Assembly: GCA_947478005.1 (NCBI GenBank) | Contig: CANJVG010000026.1 | Location: 1 to 32,505 of the forward strand | DNA length: 32,505 nt | Source of the DNA: Bacteroidota bacterium | Lineage (GTDB): Bacteria > Bacteroidota > Bacteroidia > Chitinophagales > LD1 | Direction of reading: 5' to 3' | Part shown: in pieces, positions 1-6,895 of the stretch | Position numbering within the stretch: position 1 is the first letter of the stretch | Layout: every line of letters starts with the position of its first letter | Program-made: the position numbers and the translations under genes | Notes under the pieces: model-generated | Told to the model about the DNA's origin: nothing | The model's database searches: none | Seen by the model: the letters and a program-made list of their open reading frames with translations, nothing else

Positions 1-1352
1 GCGGGAATTAAAAACTCGCTGCCCTTGTTGTTGCTTTGCTGATAGAGCGCACTGAAGCCGAAGGTGGTGTTCCATTCTTTCAGCTCGGGCAAATGATATT
101 GCAAATCGAACGAGGCGCTGTGCATCACAAAATGTAAAGCAGCCACGGTGGGCTGCAACACATCTCCGAACTCTCTGCGCTCATTCATCTGCCAGCCGGC
201 ATTCAGCAGCAAACTTCCGCGACCTATAAATACTTTGTTCTGCCAATAAACCCGTTGATGATTAATGCGCTGATAAGGCACCGAAATTTTGTAGCCCTTC
301 AAATCATTTTCGGTGACCGATGAAATCAATACACTGTCGCCACTTGCGGTTTCGTGCAGAAACCTTCCACTGCTGTCGCGTGCGCCTTCATTAAAACCAA
401 TCTGCTGATTAAAGGAACTGAACGAAATATTCGAATAACCCCATTGCTTCGTCACGCCAAATCCTCCGTTCATATTCCATTCCTTAAACCCACTGTTCCA
501 AACCCTGCCGTCATATTTATTCGAATAGTCACCGGCTGCTTTATTGCTGCCGCGAATATTCCAGTTGAATCCTTTCACATTTCCCGCGTTCATCAAACTC
601 GAACTCATCAGGTTATTGTTCGATTGATAATTCAACATTGCGTTCAGTGCCACGGTGCCTTCGGTCAAAGGTTCATGCGGCAAAAAATTTACAACGCCCG
701 CTATGGCATCGCTGCCATACATCAAACTTCCTGGCCCGCGCAAAATCTCTACGCGGCCCACACTCGCTTCATCAATCTCAATACCGTGTTCATCTCCCCA
801 CTGTTGCCCTTCCTGCTTAAATCCATCATTCAAAGTAACCACCCGGTTATAACCCAAACCGCGAATCACGGGCTTGGAAATGGCCGCTCCGGTGCTGATA
901 GCCGAAACGCCCGGAAGTTTAGCAATGGCATCTACAATATTGCTGGAAGTAAGGGCATCCAGTTCTCTTTCATTCACTAACGTAATGGCCACCGGAGATT
1001 CTTTTATCTCTGTAGCCTTCGACACTCCCGTCACAATCACATCATTCAGCTCGGCTGCGGTTTGCGAAAGCAAAATCTGAATAGTGGTGTCGCGGTAAAG
1101 TTTCAATGGAAAGTTCTGTGAGGCATAACCTACGTATTTTATGTTGAGCAAGTAGTTACCTGCTGGCAATGCGGGAAAAGAAAAATTACCGTTGGCATCA
1201 GCAGTTGTTCCGCGCTTCAATTCGGGAATGGAAACAGCTGCACTCTGCAATTTTTCACCGTTTGTTTTGTCGGCAATAGTGCCGCTTAAATTTATTTGAG
1301 AAGATGCCATCAATGCACTAAGGCACATCAACAGCAATAGACTTTTTTTCAT
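1..1352 (-). CDS. TonB-dependent outer-membrane receptor, N-terminal part (gene runs off the left edge)
   Basis: Reading the minus strand from the ATG at 1352 gives an uninterrupted frame of about 450 codons that is still open at position 1, so the beta-barrel C-terminus lies outside the window. It begins MKKSLLLLMCLSALMASSQ, a signal peptide. A carboxypeptidase-regulatory-like domain follows (about residues 20-105; GTIADKTNGEKLQSAAVSI, then GNYLLNIKYVGY). The plug domain (about 110-230) has ELNDVIVTG, a SSNIVDAIAKLPGVSAIS stretch, VIRGLGYNRV and VEILRGPGSLMYGSDAIAGVVNF, typical of TonB receptors. The rest is alternating barrel sequence. Such receptors import metal chelates, vitamins or glycans across the outer membrane using TonB energy. 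The ligand cannot be read from the sequence. The His/Cys-rich gene just upstream on the same strand suggests a metal, which is inference. Family identity is firm. Confidence 0.93.
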   Translation of the reverse strand, partial: MKKSLLLLMCLSALMASSQINLSGTIADKTNGEKLQSAAVSIPELKRGTTADANGNFSFPALPAGNYLLNIKYVGYASQNFPLKLYRDTTIQILLSQTAAELNDVIVTGVSKATEIKESPVAITLVNERELDALTSSNIVDAIAKLPGVSAISTGAAISKPVIRGLGYNRVVTLNDGFKQEGQQWGDEHGIEIDEASVGRVEILRGPGSLMYGSDAIAGVVNFLPHEPLTEGTVALNAMLNYQSNNNLMSSSLMNAGNVKGFNWNIRGSNKAAGDYSNKYDGRVWNSGFKEWNMNGGFGVTKQWGYSNISFSSFNQQIGFNEGARDSSGRFLHETASGDSVLISSVTENDLKGYKISVPYQRINHQRVYWQNKVFIGRGSLLLNAGWQMNERREFGDVLQPTVAALHFVMHSASFDLQYHLPELKEWNTTFGFSALYQQSNNKGSEFLIP

Positions 1353-1387
1353 TGCATTTATTTATGGATAGAAGAAAATGAATTGCA

Positions 1388-1410
1388 GCGCACAAAGATT
1401 TTTTGTGCGC
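1388..1410 (-). other. Perfect 9-bp inverted repeat between two co-oriented genes
   Basis: GCGCACAAA, a 5-nt loop and TTTGTGCGC form a perfect stem in the 69-bp gap between the stop of the His/Cys-rich gene and the start of the TonB receptor. There is no T-run directly after it on the minus strand, so it is a poor intrinsic terminator. It could be an attenuator, an RNA-stability element or a regulator-binding palindrome. The symmetry is seen directly; the role is inference. Confidence 0.5.
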
Positions 1411-1421
1411 AGAAAGAAAAA

Positions 1422-1751
1422 CTATCCGAATAGGGGAGGACCTCGAAGCGAGTGGGAAGAAACTTCCGTTAGGAGAATTACAGAGTGATAAGAAGTGAAG
1501 AAAAGGTTTTGGAAAAACCGGACTTCGCTGGAGGAGGGATGCGAAATTTCATCGGTAAAAAACAAAACATCAAACTTACAAACCGAACAATGCGCGTGTT
1601 CTTCCTGACTGTGCAGGTGATTTTCACAATGTTCGTTGACCGCATGATGTTCGGCAAACAAATAGTGGGTTTCGCGTACCGTTACAGTAAACAATACAAT
1701 AGCCGTAAAGACAATTGCAAATATCTTCTGTATGTAATTAGATCGCTTCAT
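1422..1751 (-). CDS. Small exported His/Cys-rich protein, putative metal-handling partner of the TonB receptor
   Basis: A 109-residue protein starting MKRSNYIQKIFAIVFTAIVL: a basic start and one hydrophobic segment (signal peptide or anchor, about residues 5-24). Next comes a dense potential metal-binding stretch at about 31-59 (HHAVNEHCENHLHSQEEHAH, then CSVC). The tail ends SLRGPPLFG. Small Bacteroidota proteins with a His-rich core, a CxxC and an RGPP-type end are commonly found beside TonB receptors or heavy-metal efflux genes; I recall this as a pattern and cannot name a Pfam family with confidence. An ATG 102 nt further upstream is possible, but the TATCTTCG -7-like box at 1759-1766 lies between the two, favouring 1751. 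It is transcribed toward the receptor with a 69-bp gap. Metal binding is inferred from composition. Confidence 0.65.
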   Translation of the reverse strand: MKRSNYIQKIFAIVFTAIVLFTVTVRETHYLFAEHHAVNEHCENHLHSQEEHAHCSVCKFDVLFFTDEISHPSSSEVRFFQNLFFTSYHSVILLTEVSSHSLRGPPLFG

Positions 1752-1758
1752 GACCATG

Positions 1759-1766
1759 CGAAGATA
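1759..1766 (-). promoter_or_regulatory. Putative -7 box TATCTTCG upstream of the His/Cys-rich gene
   Basis: On the minus strand TATCTTCG ends 7 nt before the ATG at 1751. It fits the TAnnTTCG form seen elsewhere in the window and implies a nearly leaderless mRNA. I see no convincing -33 TTTG. Confidence 0.4.
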
Positions 1767-1811
1767 TAAAAGGAAATGAGTTCCCATGTTATCAAAAATT
1801 AAATTCGCGGC

Positions 1812-1819
1812 TACATTTA
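1812..1819 (+). promoter_or_regulatory. Possible -7 box TACATTTA upstream of the SixA-like gene
   Basis: TACATTTA matches the Bacteroidota TAnnTTTG consensus at all fixed positions except the last. It ends only 4 nt before the ATG at 1824, so the transcript would be leaderless or nearly so. No -33 element is clear. Confidence 0.3.
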
Positions 1820-1823
1820 ATTT

Positions 1824-2318
1824 ATGAAACGCAACCTTATCCTTATCCGCCACACCAAATCAAGCTGGGCCGAACCCGGCATGCGCGACTTCGACCGGCC
1901 AATCAAAAACGACAGAACCGAAGATGCTGAAGATATGGCCAGGCAATTAAACAAACTGTGCCTTCAACCCGATTTGATTTTGTGCTCTCCCGCCCTGCGC
2001 ACCAAACAAACGGCTGAACACTTCTGTAATCATTTGCCTTATGATTACAACAAAATCCTTTTCGACATGAGATTGTATGAATCCAGTGCCGAAGATTATT
2101 TGCAGGTAATTCGGGAAACAGACAACAAGATTGAAACTCTTGTGGTCATTGGACATAATCCTTCCATCACCGATTTTGCCAATCTCTTTTTGAAAAATAA
2201 ACTGGAGGATATGCCAACCACCGCAGTGGCATGGCTACAGTTAGAAAACGATACCTGGGAAATTGGCGGAACATCTGCGGGCAAACTCAAGCATTTTCTA
2301 ACGCCCAAGACAATATGA
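1824..2318 (+). CDS. SixA-like histidine phosphatase family protein
   Basis: 164 residues of the histidine phosphatase (phosphoglycerate-mutase-like) superfamily, in the short SixA branch. The N-terminal strand LILIRHTKSSW supplies the RHxK/RHG-type motif, with H10 as the expected phospho-acceptor. A second histidine, H111 in VVIGHNPSITDF, is in the expected place for the conserved catalytic pair. CSPALRTKQTAEHF matches the SPxxRxxQTA segment of the family. SixA proteins remove phosphate from histidine-phosphorylated proteins in E. coli, but many relatives act on small molecules, so the substrate is open. It is the first gene of a plus-strand run that continues with a small lipoprotein (27 bp later), PPK1 and Ppx/GppA, so a link to polyphosphate or phosphate physiology is plausible. 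There is no signal peptide, so it should be cytoplasmic. Confidence 0.9.
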   Translation: MKRNLILIRHTKSSWAEPGMRDFDRPIKNDRTEDAEDMARQLNKLCLQPDLILCSPALRTKQTAEHFCNHLPYDYNKILFDMRLYESSAEDYLQVIRETDNKIETLVVIGHNPSITDFANLFLKNKLEDMPTTAVAWLQLENDTWEIGGTSAGKLKHFLTPKTI

Positions 2319-2345
2319 GTTTTTGATTGGCGTTAAATAACCGCC

Positions 2346-2474
2346 ATGAATGGCGACAAAAGTATCCTCATCCTTCTCCTTTGTTTTCTGCTGCTAATGG
2401 CTCCCTCGTGCAATGTGAAGAAGGACTGTCGCGGCCATCTTAAACACCGTTTGTCGAACGGCATCTGGATGTAA
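2346..2474 (+). CDS. 42-residue predicted lipoprotein between sixA-like and ppk1
   Basis: An ATG-initiated frame of 42 codons ending in TAA. It starts MNGDKSILILLLCFLLLMA, then P-S-C: a strongly hydrophobic core followed by a lipobox-like LMAPSC with C22 as the acylation site. The mature peptide would be only 21 residues, CNVKKDCRGHLKHRLSNGIW plus a final M: basic, with a second Cys. Very short lipoproteins with a KKDCRG-like mature part do occur in Bacteroidota, but this is memory, not a search. It lies 27 bp after the SixA-like stop and 111 bp before ppk1, so it could be co-transcribed with the former. No function can be assigned. The intact signal and lipobox make chance unlikely despite the length. 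Confidence 0.6.
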   Translation: MNGDKSILILLLCFLLLMAPSCNVKKDCRGHLKHRLSNGIWM

Positions 2475-2535
2475 ATTCTGCATTAAATCTTTTGTCGGCC
2501 TTCGGCTGGTCATTTCTTCATCTGCTCTATTCTTC

Positions 2536-2543
2536 TATTTTCG
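2536..2543 (+). promoter_or_regulatory. Putative -7 box TATTTTCG of the ppk1 promoter
   Basis: TATTTTCG, the same octamer found upstream of pyrH, thyA and the YkgJ-family gene. It ends 42 nt before the ppk1 ATG. Transcription would begin near 2547, inside the inverted repeat at 2546-2567. A weak TTTC at 2513-2516 (19-nt spacing) might serve as the -33 element. Confidence 0.4.
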
Positions 2544-2545
2544 GG

Positions 2546-2567
2546 TTTAAGCCCAATCGGGTTTAAA
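2546..2567 (+). promoter_or_regulatory. Inverted repeat at the expected 5' end of the ppk1 transcript
   Basis: TTTAAGCCC, loop AATC, GGGTTTAAA: nine pairs including one G-T wobble, followed by 18 nt and then the ppk1 ATG. It sits immediately downstream of the putative -7 box, so it is either an operator over the start site or a 5'-end hairpin affecting mRNA stability or translation. No T-run follows, so it is not a terminator for the upstream gene. The structure is seen; the regulatory role is inference. Confidence 0.45.
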
Positions 2568-2585
2568 CGTTATAAGATTTAATCT

Positions 2586-4637
2586 ATGTCTAAGAATATC
2601 AAGTTTATCAATCGGGAATTAAGTTGGCTGAGTTTTAATGAACGGGTTTTGCAGGAGGCTGCCGACCCTACTGTGCCTATAATTGAGCGCTTGCGTTTCC
2701 TCGGTATTTTTTCCAATAATCTAGATGAATTTTTCAGGGTAAGAGTTGCCACCCTCAAGCGATTGGTGCTGGTTGGTAAGAAAGCTAAGGCAGGGGTTCA
2801 CTACAAACCCAAGAAGACACTGGAAGATGTGCAGAAGAAGGTTTTAAGCCAAAGCAAGCTCTTTGAAAAAATTTATAACGAGGTGCAAAACGAATTGCGC
2901 AAGGACAAAATATTCATCATCAACGAAAAACAACTCTCCCGCGAGCAGAAAATATTTGTAAAGGATTATTTCAATGAAAATGTACGTCCGGCTCTTGTCC
3001 CTATCATGATTAATCAGGTGAAGTCGTTCCCTTATTTGAAAGACAAAACGATTTATCTCGCTATCAAACTTTCGGTTATCAATAAACCGTTGCAGAAGCA
3101 ATTCTCGCTGATTGAAATTCCGACAAATGTGGTGGAAAGGTTCATTACGCTTCCATCCCACAATCAAAATGAATACATCATTTTGTTAGATGACATTATT
3201 CGATTCAATCTTCCTGAAGTGTTTTCGTTTTTTCCTTTCAATAAAATTGAGGCCTACACCATAAAGCTGACCCGAGATGCAGAGTTAGATATTGACAATG
3301 ATATTTCGCAAAGTTTCATTGACAAAATATCGAAGAGCGTAAAGGCGAGGCAAAAAGGAAACCCTGTTCGATTTGTGTACGATGCGGCTATTCCCAAAGA
3401 CCTGCTCGATTTTATTAAACTGAAAATGAAGTTGCGTGATTTGGATAACCTGATTCCCGGAGGGCGCTACCATAACTTCAAGGATTTTATGAAGTTCCCC
3501 GCCATTGGCACCAAGAGTTTAATGTATGCTAAGCTCAAACCTCTGCAACATAAATTGCTTCGCGGTAATCAAAGCTACTTCGAAGTGTTGAAGAAGAATG
3601 ATGTGATGTTGCATTATCCTTACCAGAGTTTTTCTCACTTCATTGATTTGTTGCGCGAAGCGGCCATTGACCCGAATGTGAAGACCATAAAAATCACCCT
3701 CTATCGTTTGGCGAAAAAGTCGATGGTGATAAATGCCCTTAGTAATGCTGCGCAAAACGGAAAGCAGGTGGTGGCCGTGCTTGAGCTGCAGGCCCGGTTT
3801 GATGAAGAAGCAAACATTAAATGGGCAAAGCATTTGCAAGAGCAGGGCATCCAGGTAATTTATGGAGTGTCGGGATTAAAAGTGCATTCCAAGTTTTGTT
3901 TGATTTCAAGGAATGAAAACGGAAAGCTGCAACACTACGCCAATATCACTACGGGTAATTACAACGAGTTGACATCTCAGGTTTATTGCGATGACTCATT
4001 GCTCACCGCTGACTCACGCATTACAAAGGAAGTAGAGAATGTTTTTGAATTCTTTGAAAAGAACTATAAGGTACACAACTTCAAACATCTCGTTCTCTCG
4101 CCACAATCAACGCGTAAGAAATTGGTCCGGCTTATTCAAAACGAGATGGATGCAGCACAAAGCGGTAAGCTCGCAGAAATCTTTTTGAAAATGAATTCGC
4201 TGGTGGATGAAGAATTAATTACGCTTCTTTACGAAGCCAGCAAAGCCGGTGTGAAAATCCGAATCATCGTTCGCGGTATGTGCGGCATCATGGCAGGTGT
4301 GCCGGGCATGAGTTCAAATATCGAAGTCATCAGCATTATTGACCGGCTTCTGGAACATTCACGCATCTTCTTTTTCGGTAATCGCGGAGACCAACTGTGT
4401 TATATTTCTTCATCCGACTGGATGGTTAGAAATCTGGATACACGAATAGAGGTTACCTGCCCCGTTTACGATAAGAAATTGCAAAAAGAATTGCGCGATA
4501 TGTTGGAGCTGCAATGGAAGGATAATGTAAAGGCAAGGATACTGGATACCGCTCAAAACAACGAGCATAAAACTACTGAGTCAAAAACAAAGGTGCGCTC
4601 ACAGGAAGCTATTTACTCCTATCTGAGCAAGTTGTAG
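2586..4637 (+). CDS. ppk1: Polyphosphate kinase 1
   Basis: 683 residues, the normal length for PPK1, which reversibly transfers the terminal phosphate of ATP onto inorganic polyphosphate. The N-terminal domain opens with NRELSWLSFNERVLQEAAD and NNLDEFFRVRVA. The head domain covers roughly 120-320. The two C-terminal PLD-like catalytic domains carry HYPYQSF, ITLYRLA, LELQARFDEEANIKWA, GLKVHSKFCLI and EHSRIFFFGN. H434 (in KVHSK) and H591 (in EHSRIF) correspond to the two E. coli catalytic histidines, the former being the autophosphorylated one. NITTGNYNE is also present. All hallmark residues are intact. It is preceded by its own candidate promoter and a hairpin, and followed 98 bp later by a Ppx/GppA phosphatase, so synthesis and breakdown genes are adjacent. 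Confidence 0.98.
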   Translation: MSKNIKFINRELSWLSFNERVLQEAADPTVPIIERLRFLGIFSNNLDEFFRVRVATLKRLVLVGKKAKAGVHYKPKKTLEDVQKKVLSQSKLFEKIYNEVQNELRKDKIFIINEKQLSREQKIFVKDYFNENVRPALVPIMINQVKSFPYLKDKTIYLAIKLSVINKPLQKQFSLIEIPTNVVERFITLPSHNQNEYIILLDDIIRFNLPEVFSFFPFNKIEAYTIKLTRDAELDIDNDISQSFIDKISKSVKARQKGNPVRFVYDAAIPKDLLDFIKLKMKLRDLDNLIPGGRYHNFKDFMKFPAIGTKSLMYAKLKPLQHKLLRGNQSYFEVLKKNDVMLHYPYQSFSHFIDLLREAAIDPNVKTIKITLYRLAKKSMVINALSNAAQNGKQVVAVLELQARFDEEANIKWAKHLQEQGIQVIYGVSGLKVHSKFCLISRNENGKLQHYANITTGNYNELTSQVYCDDSLLTADSRITKEVENVFEFFEKNYKVHNFKHLVLSPQSTRKKLVRLIQNEMDAAQSGKLAEIFLKMNSLVDEELITLLYEASKAGVKIRIIVRGMCGIMAGVPGMSSNIEVISIIDRLLEHSRIFFFGNRGDQLCYISSSDWMVRNLDTRIEVTCPVYDKKLQKELRDMLELQWKDNVKARILDTAQNNEHKTTESKTKVRSQEAIYSYLSKL

Positions 4638-4735
4638 AATTATTTTTTGACAAAACGGTTCTAACATTCTTTCGTTGAAAAGTTGGCTATCTATTTATAG
4701 CTATTGACACTACTTTTCGAAAAAATTACAGCGAA

Positions 4736-5641
4736 TTGGAGATTAAGAAATTTGCAGCTATTGATATTGGTTCTAACTCCGTACGCTTGCTCATTTCAAA
4801 CGTATTGCAGAATGGCGAAGGACCTATCTTCAAAAAGAGTTCCCTCATTCGGGTGCCGGTTCGCTTGGGCGGTAACGCGTTTATAGACCATAAGATCCCT
4901 GAGATTTCTATACAGCATTTGGAGGAAACGATGTTGGCTTTTAAATATCTGATGAAAGCGAATGACGTTCTTCATTACAAAGGTTGCGCCACCTCAGCCT
5001 TGCGCGAAGTTGTAAACGGCCCCCAAATTATCAAGCGCATTAAGGACAAGAGTGGATTGAATATAGAAATCATTTCAGGCAATCTGGAAGCCGGCCTTAT
5101 CTTCAATTCACAAAATGCTTCACTTGGCCAAATGGTGAACAACTGCTTGTTTGTAGATGTAGGTGGTGGCAGCACTGAAATCACTATTTTCTCAAAAGGT
5201 AAACCTATAGCGGCCAAATCTTTTGCTATTGGCACCATTCGTATTCTCCAAAACCAAGTAAAGAAGGAAGATTGGAAACGGATGAAAGAATGGGTAAAGG
5301 AAAAAGCAGGAACCCTGAAAGATTTCTCCATGCTAGGTTCGGGTGGAAACATTAATCGCATTTCAAAGCTGGCGGAGTTAAAGCCGGGAAAGGCCCTCTC
5401 ATTTTTAAAACTGAATGCGCTTGTTGAAGATTTAAGAATGCACACCTACGAAGAGCGGATGAAATTGTATGATTTAAATCCTGACAGAGCGGATGTGATA
5501 GTTCCGGCCGGAGAAATTTTTACCAGCATTATGAAATGGGTAGATGCCGACAAAATTTTCATTCCTAAAATAGGCCTAGGCGATGGAATTGTACGGGAAG
5601 CTTACAAGGAATATTTAAACGGGAAAAAGAGTACGCTTTAA
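4736..5641 (+). CDS. Ppx/GppA-family exopolyphosphatase or pppGpp phosphatase
   Basis: 301 residues of the ASKHA-fold Ppx/GppA family. Motifs are AAIDIGSNSVRLLI (phosphate-binding P1, about residues 7-20), CATSALREVVN, FVDVGGGSTEITIF (D141 and the glycine-rich P2 loop), GTIRI and LGSGGNINRIS. The length matches the two-domain form, without the C-terminal HD-like extension of E. coli Ppx. The family hydrolyses terminal phosphates of polyphosphate and/or converts pppGpp to ppGpp; adjacency to ppk1 favours polyphosphate. The start is a TTG: no in-frame ATG or GTG lies just upstream, and TTG places the IGSNS motif at the usual distance from the N-terminus. Its stop codon directly abuts the stop of the converging rsmG with no spacer. 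Confidence 0.93.
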   Translation: MEIKKFAAIDIGSNSVRLLISNVLQNGEGPIFKKSSLIRVPVRLGGNAFIDHKIPEISIQHLEETMLAFKYLMKANDVLHYKGCATSALREVVNGPQIIKRIKDKSGLNIEIISGNLEAGLIFNSQNASLGQMVNNCLFVDVGGGSTEITIFSKGKPIAAKSFAIGTIRILQNQVKKEDWKRMKEWVKEKAGTLKDFSMLGSGGNINRISKLAELKPGKALSFLKLNALVEDLRMHTYEERMKLYDLNPDRADVIVPAGEIFTSIMKWVDADKIFIPKIGLGDGIVREAYKEYLNGKKSTL

Positions 5642-6259
5642 CTACTGCTCGGTGTACACAATATACTTGTCTTTGAAAAAGCTTTCCTCAAAGAAAGAAG
5701 AGATAGAAACCTTCCTGGCGTTTTTCACTACCGCAATTTCTTCATCTATATTTCCTCCTTTCAAACAAATCAATCCATTGTGAGTAAGGTGATGATTCTT
5801 TGGGAGATATTTCTTTTTGGTCCACTCCAGCAAATCGGTGAGCGGGGCAACAGCACGCGAAACGACAAAGTCATATTGAAACTCCATGTCCTCTGCTCTT
5901 GAATGAAATGTGAAAATATTTTTCAAACCAAGTTCATCTTTCACGGCCTCCACCACTTTTAGTTTCTTTCCAATAGAATCCACCAAATGAAACCGACAAT
6001 CGGGAAAAAGAATGGATAGAGGAATACCAGGGAATCCACCACCGGTGCCTAAGTCCATAATCTTAGTCGCGTTCTTAAACTGAATGAGTTTAGCAATGCT
6101 CAGGGAGTGGAGTACGTGGCGCTCGAGTAAATTCTCAATATCCTTTCGGGAGATTACATTTATCTTTTCATTCCACTCCGTGTAAATCTTTTGCAAGGCC
6201 GAAAACTCCTGCATCTGCTTTTGCGACAGGTCGGGGAAATATTTTAAGAGCAGTTCCAT
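5642..6259 (-). CDS. rsmG: 16S rRNA (guanine-527-N7)-methyltransferase RsmG
   Basis: 205 residues, the usual RsmG size. The SAM-binding motif I is IMDLGTGGGFPGIPLSILFP, followed by FHLVDSIGKKLKVVEAV (motif II acidic residue), FHSRAEDM and FVVSRAVAPL, all diagnostic of RsmG (formerly GidB). The enzyme methylates G527 in the 530 loop of 16S rRNA in the cytoplasm; its loss is known to give low-level streptomycin resistance in other bacteria. It is the last gene of a minus-strand run, 30 bp after the sigma factor stop. The gap contains the octamer TACTTCGT twice. The gene converges on ppx with zero spacing. Confidence 0.96.
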   Translation of the reverse strand: MELLLKYFPDLSQKQMQEFSALQKIYTEWNEKINVISRKDIENLLERHVLHSLSIAKLIQFKNATKIMDLGTGGGFPGIPLSILFPDCRFHLVDSIGKKLKVVEAVKDELGLKNIFTFHSRAEDMEFQYDFVVSRAVAPLTDLLEWTKKKYLPKNHHLTHNGLICLKGGNIDEEIAVVKNARKVSISSFFEESFFKDKYIVYTEQ

Positions 6260-6289
6260 CCGGTACTTCGTATTATTTACTTCGTACTT

Positions 6290-6895
6290 TTAGTATTTCT
6301 CTTTAGTAATCTTTAGAATATTGTAAAGCATATCCTTAGCACGGAATAACTGCGCTTTCACGGTGCCGAGTGGAATGTCGAGTTTCTCGGAAATTTCTTC
6401 GTAGGACAATTCATCCAAATAACGAAGTTCAATCAACGAACGATACTTAGGCGAAAGTTGTTCAATAGCCCCACGTATTTTTGCTGCGCGCTGCTCTTTC
6501 ACCATCGTTTCTTCCGGGTTAGCCGCATGGTCTTTTACCGCAATCGGAGTTACCTCTCCGTCTTCTGTAGTAGTGGTCTGGTCTAAAGAAGTAGTTTGTA
6601 GCTTTTTCTTACGGATAAAATCAATACAGTTATTCGTGGCGATTTTGAAAAGCCACGTACTAAAGGCAAAATCGGCTGAATAATTCGTAATGCTGTTGAA
6701 GGCTTTGCCAAACGCCTCGAGAGTCAAATCCTCAGCATCGTCACGATTGTGAACCATCTTAAGGACCATAAAAAATATAGAATCACGATAGCGATCCATC
6801 AGCTTTCCAAAAGCTACTTGATCGCCTACTTTTGCTTTGTCCACTAACTCCAAGTCCTCTTGGGCGCGTGATGAAAATTTAGGATTTACTTCCAA
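6290..6895 (-). CDS. RNA polymerase sigma-70 family factor, ECF (RpoE-like)
   Basis: 201 residues when started at the TTG at 6895 (LEVNPKFSSRAQEDLELVDK). Region 2 runs from DQVAFGKLMDRYRDSIFF through HNRDDAEDLTLEAFGKAF and FSTWLFKIATNNCIDFIRKK. Region 4 is LSPKYRSLIELRYLDELSYE followed by EISEKLDIPLGTVKAQLFRA, a helix-turn-helix. This conserved Bacteroidota sigma usually begins at xEVNPKFSSRA, which is why I prefer the TTG; the ATG at 6955 would add 20 residues inside the upstream glycosyltransferase gene. The linker between regions 2 and 4 is unusually Thr-rich (QTTSLDQTTTTEDGE). The TTG overlaps the glycosyltransferase stop by 10 nt, indicating translational coupling. No anti-sigma gene is adjacent; target genes are unknown. 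Confidence 0.9.
   Translation of the reverse strand: MEVNPKFSSRAQEDLELVDKAKVGDQVAFGKLMDRYRDSIFFMVLKMVHNRDDAEDLTLEAFGKAFNSITNYSADFAFSTWLFKIATNNCIDFIRKKKLQTTSLDQTTTTEDGEVTPIAVKDHAANPEETMVKEQRAAKIRGAIEQLSPKYRSLIELRYLDELSYEEISEKLDIPLGTVKAQLFRAKDMLYNILKITKEKY

Noticed and set aside
354-980. 208-codon plus-strand open frame
   Set aside because: It is antisense to the TonB receptor, whose plug-domain motifs in the other strand are unmistakable; its own sequence has no domain or start signal.
4975-5445. 156-codon minus-strand frame
   Set aside because: Complementary to the Ppx/GppA gene, which has all family motifs.
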